This document shows, in pieces, positions 36,730-64,000 of a stretch of 64,000 bases of DNA (position 1 is its first letter; each line of letters opens with the position of its first letter). Source of the DNA: Zygnema cylindricum. Taxonomy: Eukaryota; Streptophyta; Zygnematophyceae; Zygnematales; Zygnemataceae. The notes beneath the pieces were generated by a model that was not told the DNA's origin, ran no database searches, and saw nothing but the letters and a program-made list of their open reading frames with translations. Where the stretch lies: contig JBBHKE010000997.1 of NCBI GenBank assembly GCA_037447655.1, positions 1-64,000 of the forward strand. The letters are read 5' to 3'. Both the position numbers and the translations under genes were made by a program.

Positions 36730-37479
36730 TTAAGAAGCATGAGCAATATCATTAAAAGAATTTAAAAGATATGAATTGCCCATCCTAGTGCCACTGCTAA
36801 TGAAATCCCTACTAGAGGAAAAAAATTGAACTTTGGATTTAGTGATAACACCGAAACTTCTATGGCGTAATGCCGAACTAGCCGAAAAAAGTGTTTTTTT
36901 GAGGTCAAGTACGAAATAAACCTTGTCCAAGATTATAAGACGAGAGGCGTGCGAACCGGAATGAATATGTACCTGTCCAACGAATGTGGAAGTTAGAATC
37001 ATATTGTTTCCCAAATAAATGCGTAACAGAATGTCAACGGGAACAACATTAAGCATCATATCACGCCGACAACACATGTGATGAGAGGCGTCATAATCAA
37101 TTATCCAATCAAAAGAGCGACTTGATTGCAAAAAAGCGTACCCATAGTCCACGGATGAAAGTGGGGGAGGTGTATTTGGGACAGGGACAACTACAGGTGA
37201 CGCAGATCCAGCATTTTGGTTGGTTGGTGGAAGTGCGTCAAGAAAAAGGGAAACAAGCGGATTGAGAGGAGGATAGTAATAATTAGGAGGGCACCATGGT
37301 GTAGTGGGCTTTACGGCAAATTTAAGTCGATCGTCACGTGTTGCATGACCAAGTGGCTGTGGGTAGGTGTGAGGATACGACAAGGTCCACGGTTTTGGAT
37401 TTGTTGAAAGAAGTCCTCGCGGTCCCCCAACCGTACGGTATTTTTCACGTTTCCTCATCAATGCAAGATACTCGTCCAA
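36730..37479 (-). pseudogene. Copia gag end and protease
   Basis: A 249-residue frame ending in a Copia protease: FDWIIDYDASHHMC, where the catalytic D-T/S-G is D-Y-D, so the active site is mutated. GQVHIHSGSHA and NSYLLNSFND follow, the latter the gag-pre-integrase link. Confidence 0.87.
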
Positions 37480-37719
37480 AACGTGGTCACGCTCTTTGCA
37501 ATATTTGCAAAAAGGTTGATATCATGCTATAATTGGATTTTTCTTGGGGGAAGAGACAGCAAATGCCAAACCATCACTAATAATGACAAGTTTGTTAAGA
37601 TTTAAGCCCCTCTCTTCGTGTAACAAACGATAAGTGAGATGTGACAGCCTTACTGTGGATGCACCAGTACAGACCGTATTTGCAAAAGAGTTAAACGACA
37701 ACGGTAATCCACCAAAATA

Positions 37720-38196
37720 CTACTTAGAGATCCTCATGAGTGATCGTGTAATTATTACACTTAAAATGTCCAGCCAATGATTCAGTTCGTTGAATAAAGA
37801 CAAGCATGGATTCAGATTTGTCCTTTTGAGCACCGTTGAACTGGCGATGTAACGCCAAGCGATGTGGCTAAGTGTTAGCTTTGTAGGCGCGACAAAGAAT
37901 TTGCCATGCTTCATGGGAAGTAGTCGCAACGCGAATCCGATTCGTAATCTGGCCGTCGAAAGAAAAGATAAGACGCGACAACGCGACAGATTCTTTTTCA
38001 ACCCATGAAACGATAGATGTCTGAACGGGAGCAAAAGTGGCATGAGAGGCGCCAAGAAAGACAGGCAACGTGACAGTGCCATTAATGTGTCCCCAAATTT
38101 TTCAAAAGAAATCATATGCTCGATTTGGAATTTCCAGTCATAAAAAATTTCGCCCTGAAATTTCGGGACAGAGCTTGAGACAGACGTAGGGCTAGG
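37720..38196 (-). pseudogene. Copia gag
   Basis: Two overlapping frames show gag of the UBN2 type: KFQGEIFYDWKFQIEHMISF in one, and FSFDGQITNRIRVATTSHEA followed by ILCRAYKANT in another. A related gag from the same family is at 63667-64000 (SATTTNKEWLLLCAAYETDK). Confidence 0.85.
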
Positions 38197-38208
38197 CCCA
38201 TAACCTAT
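38190..38208 (-). promoter_or_regulatory. Copia primer-binding site matching the initiator tRNA anticodon arm
   Basis: On the - strand, directly after the 5' LTR end (CATTCA), the sequence is AT AGGTTATGGGCC. GGTTATGGGCC is complementary to the anticodon arm of plant-type tRNA-iMet (GGGCCCAUAACC), not to its 3' end. Priming by an internally cut half tRNA is known for Drosophila copia. Confidence 0.75.
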
Positions 38209-38679
38209 TGAATGAGAGGCCAAAAAAGGCCGAAAAAGACTTAATATGACAAAATATGAAAGATAGGCCGAAGTAGTACAAAAGGCCAAGATATGACAAA
38301 GACAGGAAAAGAGTAACGAGGAACAAGGGAACAAGTGAGAGGTTCGTCGTTTGAGTGTCTTTTTGATTAAGTAATTTTACATAACGAAACAAGGGAGTCT
38401 TATAGTAAGACGAAGTAAGAGGTAGCCGCAAAAGGCTTTAAAAGGTACATCTAATCTAGAGCATAACCTAGGAAGGTACAACTAGTCACGGTAAAAGGAA
38501 TCTAAGTCTAAAAGGATTCCTACGTAAGAATCAACAATTCTAATAAAGGTATGTACATTCCACTAAATAAAGTACACAACGCTAAACGAAAGTACTAGAC
38601 TTATAACGTAGCAATTAGGACTCCAAAAGTAGTGTAGAAAACAACAAGTAGTGTAGAATGCTTTAAGCGTATTCCAACA
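38209..38679 (-). repeat. Copia 5' LTR (471 bp)
   Basis: In - orientation TGTTGGAATAC at the start and CTCTCATTCA at the end, aligning with the 3' LTR at 23410-23880 without length difference. The AG-rich minisatellite resumes immediately to the right. Confidence 0.93.
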
Positions 38680-40680
38680 CAGCGACCAAGATCAAATTTA
38701 GAAGAAATAGCGACCAAGATTAGAATAAGAAAAATGAGAGATTGAGATTTTAACTTAAAAGAAGAGAGATTAAAATCAGAATTAGAAATATAAGAGATTG
38801 AGATTAGGACTAGAGTGATCAAGATCAGAATTAAAAGGAAGAGCAATTAAGATAAAAATGAGAAGGAATGGGATGAAGATTGGAATGAGAAGGAAAGAAG
38901 ATTTAGCTTAGAACTAGAATGAAGAGAAATAGTGATTTGAATTAGAAGAAATAAAGATGGGGATTACAATTTGACAGAGAAGAGATTGATTAACGTAGGA
39001 ACTAGAAGGAAGAGAGATTGATTAAAATATAAATTAAAAGGAAGAGAGATTTTTTAATACTAGAATTTGAAGGAAGAGCGATCATGATCAGAACTCGAAA
39101 AAAAAACAGTTAATATCAAAATTAGAAAGAAAAGTGATCAAGATCAGAACTAGAAGGAACAGTGTTCATGATTAGAATTAGAAAGAAGAGAGATTAAGAT
39201 TAGAATCGGAAGGAAAAGTGGTCAAAATTTAAACTAGAAGGAAGAGCGATGAAGATTAAATCTAGAATGAAGAAAGAATAAGATTAGAATTAGAAGGAAT
39301 AGCGATCAAGATTAAAATTAGAGCCATCAAGATAAAATTTAGAAAGGACAGCGATCAAGATCTGGATTAGAAGGGATCTCCATCAAAGTTACAGTTAGAA
39401 GGCAGAGCTATCAAGATTAGAAATTGAAAAGAAAGCGATTAAGATGAGAATTAGACGGAAGAGAAATCAGGATTAGAATTAGGAAGAAGAGCATTTAAGC
39501 TTAGAATTAGAAAGAAAGAAGAGATTGAGATTGAAATTAGAAAAAAAAAGATTGAGATTATATTTAGAAAGAAGGGAGAATGAGATTAAAATTAGAAGGA
39601 AAAGAAATTGAGATTAAACCTGGAAAGAAAAGATATTAGGATTAGAACTGAAAAGAAGAGAGATTTAGATAAGAGCAAGAAAGAAAAGAGATTAAGATTA
39701 GAACTGCAAAGAAGAGAGATTTAGATTAGAGCAAGAAGGAAAAGAGATTAAGATTAGAACCAGAAGGAAGACAGATGAAGATAAGAACTAGAAGGAAGAC
39801 AGATTAAGGTTAGAACTAGAAGGAAGTTAGATCAAGATCATAGTAGAAGGAAAAGCGCTCAAGATCAAAATTAGTACGAAGATCGATCAAGATGAAAATA
39901 AGAAAGAAGAGCAACCAGGAATATAACATAAAAAAAGAGCGATCTAAATTAGAATTAGGAAGAGCGATTGAGTTAAGAATTAGAATGGTGAGCAATCAGG
40001 ATAAAAATTAGAAAGAAGAGCGATTGAGATTTAAGAAAAAAAAAAAGAAAACGTTGAAGATTAGAATTAGAATGAAAAGCGACCAAGATCATAATTACCT
40101 AGAAGAGCGGTTAAGATTATAATTAAAAATACGAGCGGAGAAGACTAGTATTAGAAGGAAGAGTGATTACGATTAGAATTAGATGGAAACAAGATGAAGA
40201 TTAGAAGCACGAAGAAGAAAGATTGTGATTAGAATAAGAAAGAAGGAAGACTAAGATTGGAATTAGAAGGAAGAATGGAGAAAAGAACGAATATGATAAG
40301 AGCTAGGAGGACGAGAGGTTAAGATAAGAATTTGAAGGTAGATCAATGAAAAACGATGAAGATTAGAACTAGAAAAATAGCTATGAAGACTATAACAAGA
40401 AGGAAAAAAGATTAGAAACAGACGATTGAAAAGAGAAGGTATGCTGGTTAGAATTAAAATGAAAGATGATTAGAACTAAGAGGAAAGATATGTGAATTAG
40501 ACTGAAGGTTATCTAAGTTAGAAAGAAGGACTAATAGAGTTAGCATAGTGGATAATTAAATTGAGAAGAAAAGACGATTGGAATTATAAGGAAACAAAGA
40601 TTAGGATAAAAAGGAAAGGTGATTAGAATTAGAAGGAAAGATGATAAGAATTAGAAGGAAAGATGATCAAAGTTAGATAT
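38680..40680 (+). repeat. Degenerate AG-rich minisatellite, right part
   Basis: Continuation of the array at 21860-23409, with units around GATTAGAATTAGAAGGAAGAGCGATCAA. Together the two parts give about 3.5 kb of array between locus A and locus B. Confidence 0.85.
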
Positions 40681-41415
40681 AATAATACACAATAATCAAT
40701 TGAATATTTTTAATAATAATAATAATAAAGCAACCATAACAGCAATAGCAATCATAATAATCATAACATCAACAGTATAAAAATATTTTAATACGCATGA
40801 TAAAATAATAAATAGTATCATAACAATTTTTCTAAATTATAAGTAATAATTTGTGTAATCATAAAAATGACAAAATAAATAATTAACAACATTAATGTAT
40901 AACTATAATAATCAACAATAGAAATAATAAAAAAGAATTAATGATAAACATAACTACAAATAATAAATAATGGTATTTGATAACATTTATCTATGACAAT
41001 CACCTGTAAAGAAAAAATCTTACGCTAAATTTTATATCTATTCATTCTTATGATAAATTAATATGACATTCGGAAATGGCCTCTATTTTCGATAAGAAAA
41101 AAATAATAGAATGTAATTTCTCATTAGGTTTTTATGTTGATATATAATATTGTTTTTCCTGGTTAAAAACTTGTCTCAAAAATTTGCTATTTGTATTAGA
41201 TTTCTATTTAATACGTTTTATGTATGGCTAAACTGAGAAGAAATATACAACAAATGAGGGAGAAGAGGCGGTAGAAAGGATGGGACGGTGGGTGTGGATA
41301 TGAACAAATGCAATTGTGTGGAGAAATTGTTTATTAGTATTGTTTTCTTTTGCCTAGATGTTTGATTTCTTTTAGTTTTTTTTTTGATTGGTTTTACGGA
41401 TGCCTTGTATCCCAG
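40681..41415 (+). other. AT-rich spacer upstream of the first locus B cassette
   Basis: Starts with AATAAT/ATAATA-rich sequence (to about 40980), then the acceptor-side intron sequence shared by locus B cassettes. No N-terminal exon or promoter recognised. Confidence 0.5.
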
Positions 41416-57805
<16,390 letters not shown>

Positions 57806-59295
57806 GAACCTGAACGTGGAAGAAATAGAAATAACTGTTGTTGGAACCAATATCGGTCGGAAGCATAACAAATGGAGACGACGATAAGTTTAACATACGA
57901 AAGTATAACCATTTGAGTAGACAGACGATTCGAGGGATTCATTTGCTTGTTGTAGACGTGGCTTGGATGTGAAAATGCCAGACGTATTTTGATTGCTAAT
58001 AACGTTTCAGGCTGGACGAGTATCTATTTCTGGCAATTTCTTTTGTTGTTTTGTGAAACTTTTTGCATTTTCTTTTGTGTTCTTTGTTTATCGTGTGTAC
58101 GACAGATGCACGAGTATTTTCCAATATATTTGTTTTCGTGATGTTTATCACATATAGTTTATAACATTTATTTCTCGGTTTCTATAAGTTTAATCGTATC
58201 AATTTTCAACTAGAGGATATTTGTTAAATGGCGTGGGCTTGTCCCCTTTTTCATTTAATTAAGTCTCTATATTTTATTTTTATGTGTTTATATGTATGCC
58301 TTCAAGTAGTGATCGTGATCAAACACGTCTATTTACAATACGATGGGGAAATGTTTAATTTTGGCCTTTTATTACGTAAGAACCGTTTATTACGATAGGG
58401 AAATGAACTTAAAAGAAGAATACAACATTCGATATTTGTTGCTATTATCTTGAGACAAAAATTGGATGAAACTGTTGAATATGAAGGAAACTACATGCCG
58501 AACAAAATCTTGAATGATTTTTTGGGGGAGGGAGAGAGGGAGAGGGAGAAGGAAAGGAGCATGAGAGGCAAAGTCGCCCCAGTTTTATCAATACGCAAAA
58601 AAATACTGCGAAAACCGAAAGAATTTTGTGTTCCCAGCCCATGAGTTCAATATTACTTCCCAGCCCCAACGGTCAGCGCTCCTATTGACAATAAATATAG
58701 TGGTGAAATAGAGTGGGGAAATAGAGTGGGAAATCGATAGAGTTCCTAGGGAATTTTATAGACTACCCTAAAATACATTCTTCAACAATGAAAGTTACGA
58801 TTGTCGGTAGGAGGTGCAATCAAGGCTTGTGTCGGGATTACAGGATAGATTTTTTTACTATAATAACTATACCGATAATAATAGGGTCATAGTCAAGAAC
58901 GGCATAATGTTATATTGCAATAACTAGCACCATTTGCCACTTATTACAACTTATTATTAATATTTTTTTTGCAGTTACTATTAATAGAAGTTTTGCATTT
59001 ACTCACTTCATTCATAATTGAATAGTCTAGACATATATTTTGTTGACACATTTTTCCCCATTAGGATCGTCCCTGAAAATATACAGTCGTAATGAAGATG
59101 TGGTGGGGAAAAATATGAGAGACAAAAACATTGCGATTCGCGGAAACACAATTTCCATTTGCGCCATTAAAAGCAGCCCCTCTTGTACAATATTTCACAT
59201 AGAAATAAAGCAACAAAAGTCAACAAGGATGCACACAAGTAACTAAATCTCTGCCCAAAAGAGTTTCATATCATATGATACCCATTTCATACCTG
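57806..59295 (+). other. 3' flank of locus B, no gene seen
   Basis: AT-rich spacer. Short open frames (for example 58450-58644) include low-complexity GAGAGGGAG sequence and have no recognisable domain. Confidence 0.45.
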
Positions 59296-60275
59296 TTCAA
59301 TAGCTTTATTTTTCTCAATTATTTGCTTGTTGAGAGATTCCTTCATTTTCTTAAACTCTTCGACCTCTTTACGAAGCCCAAAGCAATCCTCATTCATTAC
59401 TGAAGCTTGTTTCCTAGTCCATAGAAATTGCAGTCTGGGATTATTAAAGAATGTTCGAATGTTGTTAAAGTTTCTTAACGCCCACTTTTTGAGCTTGTGG
59501 ATTAGACGTTCGTAATTCTTAAATACTCAACAACCACAGCGAAAGAAGTCAATCCAATACCAGGAACTTCCGAGAGAATTAAGGCTTCTTCACGAGCTTG
59601 TTTTAATATGTGGATTTACCTAACTTGGTAATATACATAATGAACTACCTCGTCCTTCTTCAGTAACTTCCGTCTAGTTTGGCCGACAATGCCTAACAAA
59701 GAACAAAATAGAAGTAAAAGAAAAAATCTTAAGAAAGAAACATTTTGGGTTTGAAGGTAAAATGACATAGTAACTTTTATTGCATGAATATCGCTTTAAA
59801 GCATGAAAATGGTGTTTAGGAAACTAAAATTCGCAATGTTTTACGTTCAGTGAAAAAAAATAAAAAGCCTTAAAACCAATAGGTCGAATTTAAATGCGTG
59901 AACAACTACAACTTTAAAAGTTAAAAGGTCTGAAAGAAACGGAAAAAACAAAACAAAGCAATAAACTTTATAAAACGAACCTAAAATATTAACTACCAAA
60001 ATCCAAAGACAAATACAAAAAACATAGTTTCAATACAATTCTGATTCATTTCTCTTACCAAGATCTGTGATAATATCCTTTACTTCATTTTCTTTTGCAT
60101 CAACCAAACATTGGATTGCCGTCTCAAATATTAAAAACAAAACCTCAAAAAAAATGACAAAACCACGAGAAAAAAAAAGGAACACCATTTTGAAATTAAA
60201 TCTCAAAAACTCAATGTCAAAGGGAATGTTGATTTCTCCAAACCCCAAAGTCAACTCTTGTCTTACAAAATACTG
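59296..60275 (-). pseudogene. Possible exons of an unrecognised gene with a coiled-coil segment
   Basis: On the - strand, about 60275-60058 includes EVLFLIFETAIQCLVDAKE and NEVKDIITDL before a GTAAGAG donor. About 59610-59296 includes REEALILSEVPGIGLTSFAV, and then in a frame shifted by one base NYERLIHKLKKWALRNF, ending with heptad-like EEFKKMKESLNKQIIEKNK and a GTATGA donor. The frame change may be an indel or a missed splice. I do not recognise the family. It could be an old gene fragment. Confidence 0.35.
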
Positions 60276-60305
60276 AAAAGATGAGGAGAAAAAGGCAGTA
60301 TTTAT

Positions 60306-60518
60306 TGTTGACGTACAAAAATTGTACCGCTCGATACCCGGTTCCACACTAGAATACCTAATAAAAATGGATTCACCGGCTACGATATTCGAGCTGGTTG
60401 CGCAATGGTTAGCGCATTCACAGCTATAGTGAAAGGTCCCAGGTTCAAATCTTGGCCGGCTCATCATTCCGTTTAACGGGATTGTCCCTTCTATCCCCCG
60501 ATTCTACGAATCTTAACA
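60306..60518 (+). mobile_element. tRNA-like element (GAGCTGG family), copy 2
   Basis: Block with TG...CA ends (TGTTGACG to CTTAACA, 213 bases) containing a 73-base tRNA-like core at 60391-60463: acceptor GAGCTGG/CCGGCTC, D arm GCGC/GCGC, anticodon stem TTCAC/GTGAA, T stem CCAGG/CTTGG. The anticodon loop AGCTATA lacks U33. No clear target-site duplication or adjacent primer site, so it may be a solo LTR or a SINE. Confidence 0.55.
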
Positions 60519-60539
60519 TGTAGAGGAAAAAATAAAACT

Positions 60540-62054
60540 GAAAACGTTTGAACACTTTTTTCTCCTCCGTCGAAGTTGGAGTATTCCACACGATTTCCAC
60601 GGTCGCCAAAAAGACCTTTTTGGTCGCCGCCTTATACCATTTCGCCCACCACCTCGTCCACCTTAACAGTCTCCAAGGTTGCAGCCACGGTCGCAGCCGA
60701 CCACCACCATTACGTTTCGGGGCAATGTGTCAATACATGGCTCATTTTGCCACAAAAGCACCATTGTTTGTCTTTATCTGGACATGTAGAAGATCTATGG
60801 GCAGATTCCTTACATCGGAAACATATAAAATACCCGTATACTATGGTTTCTAATAAAAAAAAAAAAAAAATTAAGACCTCTTTCTCGAGTAGGACCACCA
60901 CCTCTACAACACCTTTTGTCACCACTACCGCCCATTTTGTCGCGGAGAAAATTAAGGTTCTTGATATCGGGTGAGATCTTATTTAATGTCCCTACGCTCT
61001 TGTACTCTTTTAATGAACAACCTTCTTTTTTTGCATTTTTAAAGTAGTTTGACAGCATATTCATAGGTGCAATTATCCGTATTTGAAACATTTATTTAAG
61101 ATAGAATAGATTCTCTGATAATGCATTTAAGAATTCGGTTACTTTATCTTCATCTATGATTACTCTTCAGTTATTAAATGTTCTATAATTATATTGTACT
61201 TCTTCCCAGCTCATTAATAGACTCATAATGTTTGAATTTGAATTGCATGAAATCATTCGAATATTTGTTTTAATTTGTTTTGATTTTATTTTCCAATTGA
61301 TTTTCAAAGGCTTTCCAACACTCATGGGCGGATCAATGGGTGAGGAAGTGATCATGAATCGAAGGTGTAGACGATTGCATAAGACCACCAATAGCTGCTA
61401 GGTTCTTTCGTTTCCATATTCCATAAGCATTATGGTCAAAGTACAAGAGCTGCTCTTCTCCAATCACCACTTACCTTGGTAGCGTAACACCAATTGAGTC
61501 TTCACATTTTTCTTCCAAAATGCATATTTACCACGGTTGAATATGACAGATTTCTTCGATATAGAATACAAATGTTTCTGCCCTTTTTCCCTATCTAAAT
61601 CTTAGTCATCATCGGTAGAATATTTCCCATTTACGATTTCTTTTTTTCGCATCATTATCACCCTCTCCCCTAGGATTGCCGCCATTTAGATCGGGCTCCG
61701 AATTGCCTCGTAACAGATTCAGAATTCTCCAATCAATATCTGTGAATTGGTGACTCTTAAGGGTAAAAATCTTGTCGCAAAGAAAACTTAGTCGCTTCTC
61801 GTAGATATCGCTTCCTCTATAATTTTCTTGCTTATGGGGATTGGGTGAAAGAGGTACATCAAAGCCGAAACTAACATCTATTATAGCTTTAAGAGGATCC
61901 GGTGGATCTTTAGTTTCAAAGGCAGTGAAGTAAGATGAGGAAAGAGTGAATGGGTAAGCCTTATTCTTATTTCTCCGCCATACTTTTCCCCTCCATGGCA
62001 AACACACTTGCCACTTTTCACTAAGAAAGCGGTGCTAAACTTGCTCTGATACCA
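60540..62054 (-). mobile_element. LTR retrotransposon 5' part: primer site and gag
   Basis: On the - strand, a perfect iMet primer site TGGTATCAGAGCA (62042-62054) is followed by a gag start (62007, MCLPWRGKVWRRNK), a middle part with SSPIDPPMSVGKPLKINW (about 61330) and near 60850 a CCHC knuckle CFRCKESAHRSSTC followed by a damaged one (CFCGKMSHVLTHC). Frames are broken. No protease or RT follows. The LTR should lie to the right of 62054 but its outer end was not found. Confidence 0.75.
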
Positions 62055-62319
62055 GTTGAAACGATTGATGAACGAGTGGAATAACAAAAAAAATAATGAA
62101 AAAATGGTCAAAATCGAAATTTTATAAATATGGTCGAAGTCTTTTTTTCTTACAATCGACTTTGCTTTTAGTTTTCGACTCCTCTCTCTTTTACAGTCAC
62201 TATTCACGTTAATCCGACACGAGGTGATATCGAGCCCGATTAGAGGGGCAACAATCACAATAGAGAGGGCAATAATGGCGCAAAAATTGAAAATTTTGTA
62301 AATGGAAAATTCTATAGAT

Positions 62320-62760
62320 CATGACTCGGATTTGGATGAGGAAGACAGACAAGAAAATTTGTATTTTATGTGTGAAAAAATTTGTCATACTCAACGAGAG
62401 TAATTATGCATCATGGAAAAAATATATCAATGGCACAGTTAGTGGTATGCCACTTGTGGAAGGTGATGATTCGAAAGGAGAAGCTCTCGAATTTTCACCG
62501 TATTGCCTAGAAAACATGGAAACGGAGGAACTTGGCGAATATAAGTGGCTTTATGCAATCATGTACTCTTTCAATTCACCATCACTTCCTCACGCATGGA
62601 TCCGCCCATGAGTAATGGAAAGACTTAAAATCAATTTGAAAAAAGATGACAAAACAAAAAACAACAAATTTTCAATGATTTCGTGCAATTTAATTTCAAA
62701 CAAAATAAGTGGAAATTATTTCAACTTCAACAAATATTAAAAGAGATAATTGTACTTGTG
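62320..62760 (+). mobile_element. Copia-type gag relic, opposite orientation
   Basis: Reads ILNESNYASWKKYINGTVSG and KWLYAIMYSFNSPSLPHAW, a Copia gag N-terminal region. The following sequence (ATGGATCCGCCCATGAGTAATGG) is homologous to the gag at about 61340 on the other strand, so two related fragments face each other. Confidence 0.7.
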
Positions 62761-62810
62761 AATATGCAGTTACAGATCTAAAAAATGTAAAAGCGGAGGT
62801 TAATTCATCA

Positions 62811-63283
62811 TATTGGAATTCTACATTCCACTCATACTATTAAACTACTATGTTTAGTTACTTTTCCTTTCTTGAAAGTTAAGTCTTATAACACTAAGTC
62901 TTAAGTATACTACTATAATTCATTTTTTAATACTTGTTATACCTTTTTGTACATATTGTTTCAACGTAGAAAGATTCCCACTAACTCTTGAATTTATCTA
63001 ACTAGTAATTTTTTTCCACAACTAGATGTTCTTAGATTAGTTCTACCTTCAATTTCATATGTACCTAGTTTTGATCTACCTCCATTTTTAAATATTGCGG
63101 CTTCAATGTTTGGGTCTTGGTATAAACCTCAAATGTCTCACCGTATTTTATATATTCAACTTAAGTTCACGACAACATTTTTTGTATAACAATCTTTTTT
63201 GTTTGTTTGCCCATTTTATGTATTTTCTGTCTTGTTTTGTTTTTTTTTTATTCTTCATCTTTTTTATGACCGCTATCGTATTA
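62811..63283 (+). repeat. Probable LTR of the Copia element at the right edge
   Basis: AT-rich segment of about 470 bases before the primer-like motif. Inferred only from position, length and loose resemblance of word order to the 471-bp LTR at 38209. The left end is uncertain. Confidence 0.35.
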
Positions 63284-63660
63284 GGTTATGGGCCCACGGC
63301 TTCAGTCGTGTAAAACACAATTAATACATTTAAATGACATGACTTTTACAACTGTAAGTTTTTAATCAAGCATTTATTAAACTTTTAGAAATTGTGGGTC
63401 TACGTCATTGGAGATGTCTCTTTTCTCCTAGTTGTCTTTTCTCTTTATTTTCTTTTTTAAAGTTTTTTTTGTCTTTTCCTGTTCATTTATTATAATTTTT
63501 TATCTTTCTTATGGTCGTTAGCATATGAGGTTATGGGCCCACCGCTTCAGCCGCGTAAAACACAGTTAATAAATTTAAAGGACATGACTTTTACAACTAT
63601 AAGTTTTTACTCCACCATTTATTTAGCTTTGAAAAATTTTAGGGCCACGTCATAGGAGAT
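63284..63660 (+). repeat. Duplicated primer site and leader of a Copia element
   Basis: GGTTATGGGCCCAC occurs at about 63286 and again at about 63532, each followed by nearly the same leader (GCTTCAG, CGTAAAACACA, TTAATA, GACATGACTTTTACAACT). The motif is complementary to the anticodon arm of plant-type initiator tRNA (GUGGGCCCAUAACC). A unit of about 246 bases was tandemly duplicated. Confidence 0.7.
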
Positions 63661-63666
63661 TTCAAA

Positions 63667-64000
63667 ATCCCAATTTTGTCAGCTGAAGATAATGATATTT
63701 TTGGCGGCCGCCCAGTTAGCAATCTTTGCGTAGAAAGAAAAAGATTTTGTCACTTTGTTTCGACTTATTTTGTTATGGTTGGGACGATTGCGAATCTCAT
63801 ACAAAGCGCCACAACAACTAACAAAGAGTGGCTACTTTTATGCGCCGCGTACGAAACTGACAAGTGGCCGCATCACTTAGTTTTGCGACGAGAATTTATC
63901 TTTCTTGAAAAAGATAAGTTTGAGGATATGTTGTTGTTTATCCAAAAAGTGCAATCATATGTTGGTCGCTTAAAATGCACTAATTATCCTATCACATATG
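63667..64000 (+). CDS. Copia gag, 5' part, runs off the window
   Basis: Open frame to the edge reading IQSATTTNKEWLLLCAAYET, HHLVLRREFIFLEKDKFED and FIQKVQSYVGRLKC. This is a UBN2-type Copia gag, related to the one at 37720-38196 (same half-tRNA primer family). No stop in the visible part, so this copy may be younger than the nested one. Confidence 0.8.
   Translation, partial: MPILSAEDNDIFGGRPVSNLCVERKRFCHFVSTYFVMVGTIANLIQSATTTNKEWLLLCAAYETDKWPHHLVLRREFIFLEKDKFEDMLLFIQKVQSYVGRLKCTNYPITY

Larger units (their letters stand above)
23410..38679 (-). mobile_element. Full-length Ty1/Copia retrotransposon, interrupted by a nested Gypsy element
   Basis: On the - strand: 5' LTR (38209-38679), primer site, gag (about 38196-37720), protease (37479-36730), integrase (36711 to about 35615), reverse transcriptase (34956-34519), then about 9.7 kb of inserted Gypsy, then the RT end and RNase H (24724 to about 23990), polypurine tract and 3' LTR (23410-23880). 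Both LTRs are 471 bases and differ at about 30 positions (roughly 6%, hand count). Several frameshifts and stops make it inactive. It sits in the AG-rich minisatellite; no clear target-site duplication was found. Confidence 0.9.

Noticed and set aside
23405-38684. Target-site duplication of the nested Copia
   Set aside because: The five bases outside each LTR (AGTAT and CAGCG) do not match; LTR ends are still well defined by TG...CA, the polypurine tract and the primer site.
38680-40680. CRISPR-like array
   Set aside because: Repeat units are degenerate and contiguous without unique spacers; this is a eukaryotic minisatellite.

Overview
This window is nuclear DNA from a eukaryote with large AT-rich introns, GT-AG splice sites, the standard genetic code and many LTR retrotransposons. 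Four things suggest the green lineage, perhaps a streptophyte (charophyte) alga: plant-type leucine-rich repeats, primer sites matching plant-type initiator Met-tRNA, a Ty3/Gypsy element carrying a DNMT3/DRM-like cytosine methyltransferase, and a PHD finger after its integrase. The placement is inference only. All coordinates and alignments were worked out by hand.

The host content is two modular LRR loci on the + strand. Locus A (187-20587, 5' end outside the window) has 16 LRR cassettes. Each is one 72-base exon encoding exactly one 24-residue plant-type LRR and starting and ending inside a Leu codon (phase 2-2). A cysteine-rich EGF-like exon and a Pro/Arg-rich tail exon follow. The EGF-like exon has a one-base frameshift in a G run. 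Locus B (41416-57805) has six more cassettes, an intact EGF-like exon and a longer Pro/Arg tail, and no recognisable 5' end. Intron sequence beside the exons is conserved within each locus but differs between loci, so each grew by duplicating exon-plus-intron units. Differences between repeats fall mainly on the beta-strand positions; the loop and helix part is almost constant. The likely product is a secreted or surface recognition protein.

Layout: 1-20.6 kb locus A, whose introns hold a Copia relic (5.64-6.71 kb), a tRNA-like element (about 5.0 kb), a 1-kb GGGAGA array (8.59-9.92 kb) and a TIR element (19.40-19.86 kb). 20.6-21.86 kb: 3' flank without a recognised gene. 21.86-40.68 kb: a purine-rich minisatellite split by a full-length Ty1/Copia element (23410-38679, - strand), itself interrupted in its reverse transcriptase by the DNMT- and PHD-bearing Gypsy element (about 24.73-34.5 kb). 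41.4-57.8 kb: locus B; its last long intron holds a Copia RT relic broken by a composite LTR insertion (52396-54263) whose LTRs carry a tRNA-like Pol III promoter. 57.8-64 kb: possible exons of an unrecognised - strand gene, a second tRNA-like element, two opposed gag relics, and the start of a Copia element running off the right edge.

The three most notable systems are the frame-neutral LRR cassettes, the Gypsy element pairing a methylation writer with a chromatin reader, and the miniature LTR element with a tRNA-like sequence in its LTR. All the transposons look decayed (stops, frameshifts, nesting), whereas the LRR cassettes have intact frames and splice sites.
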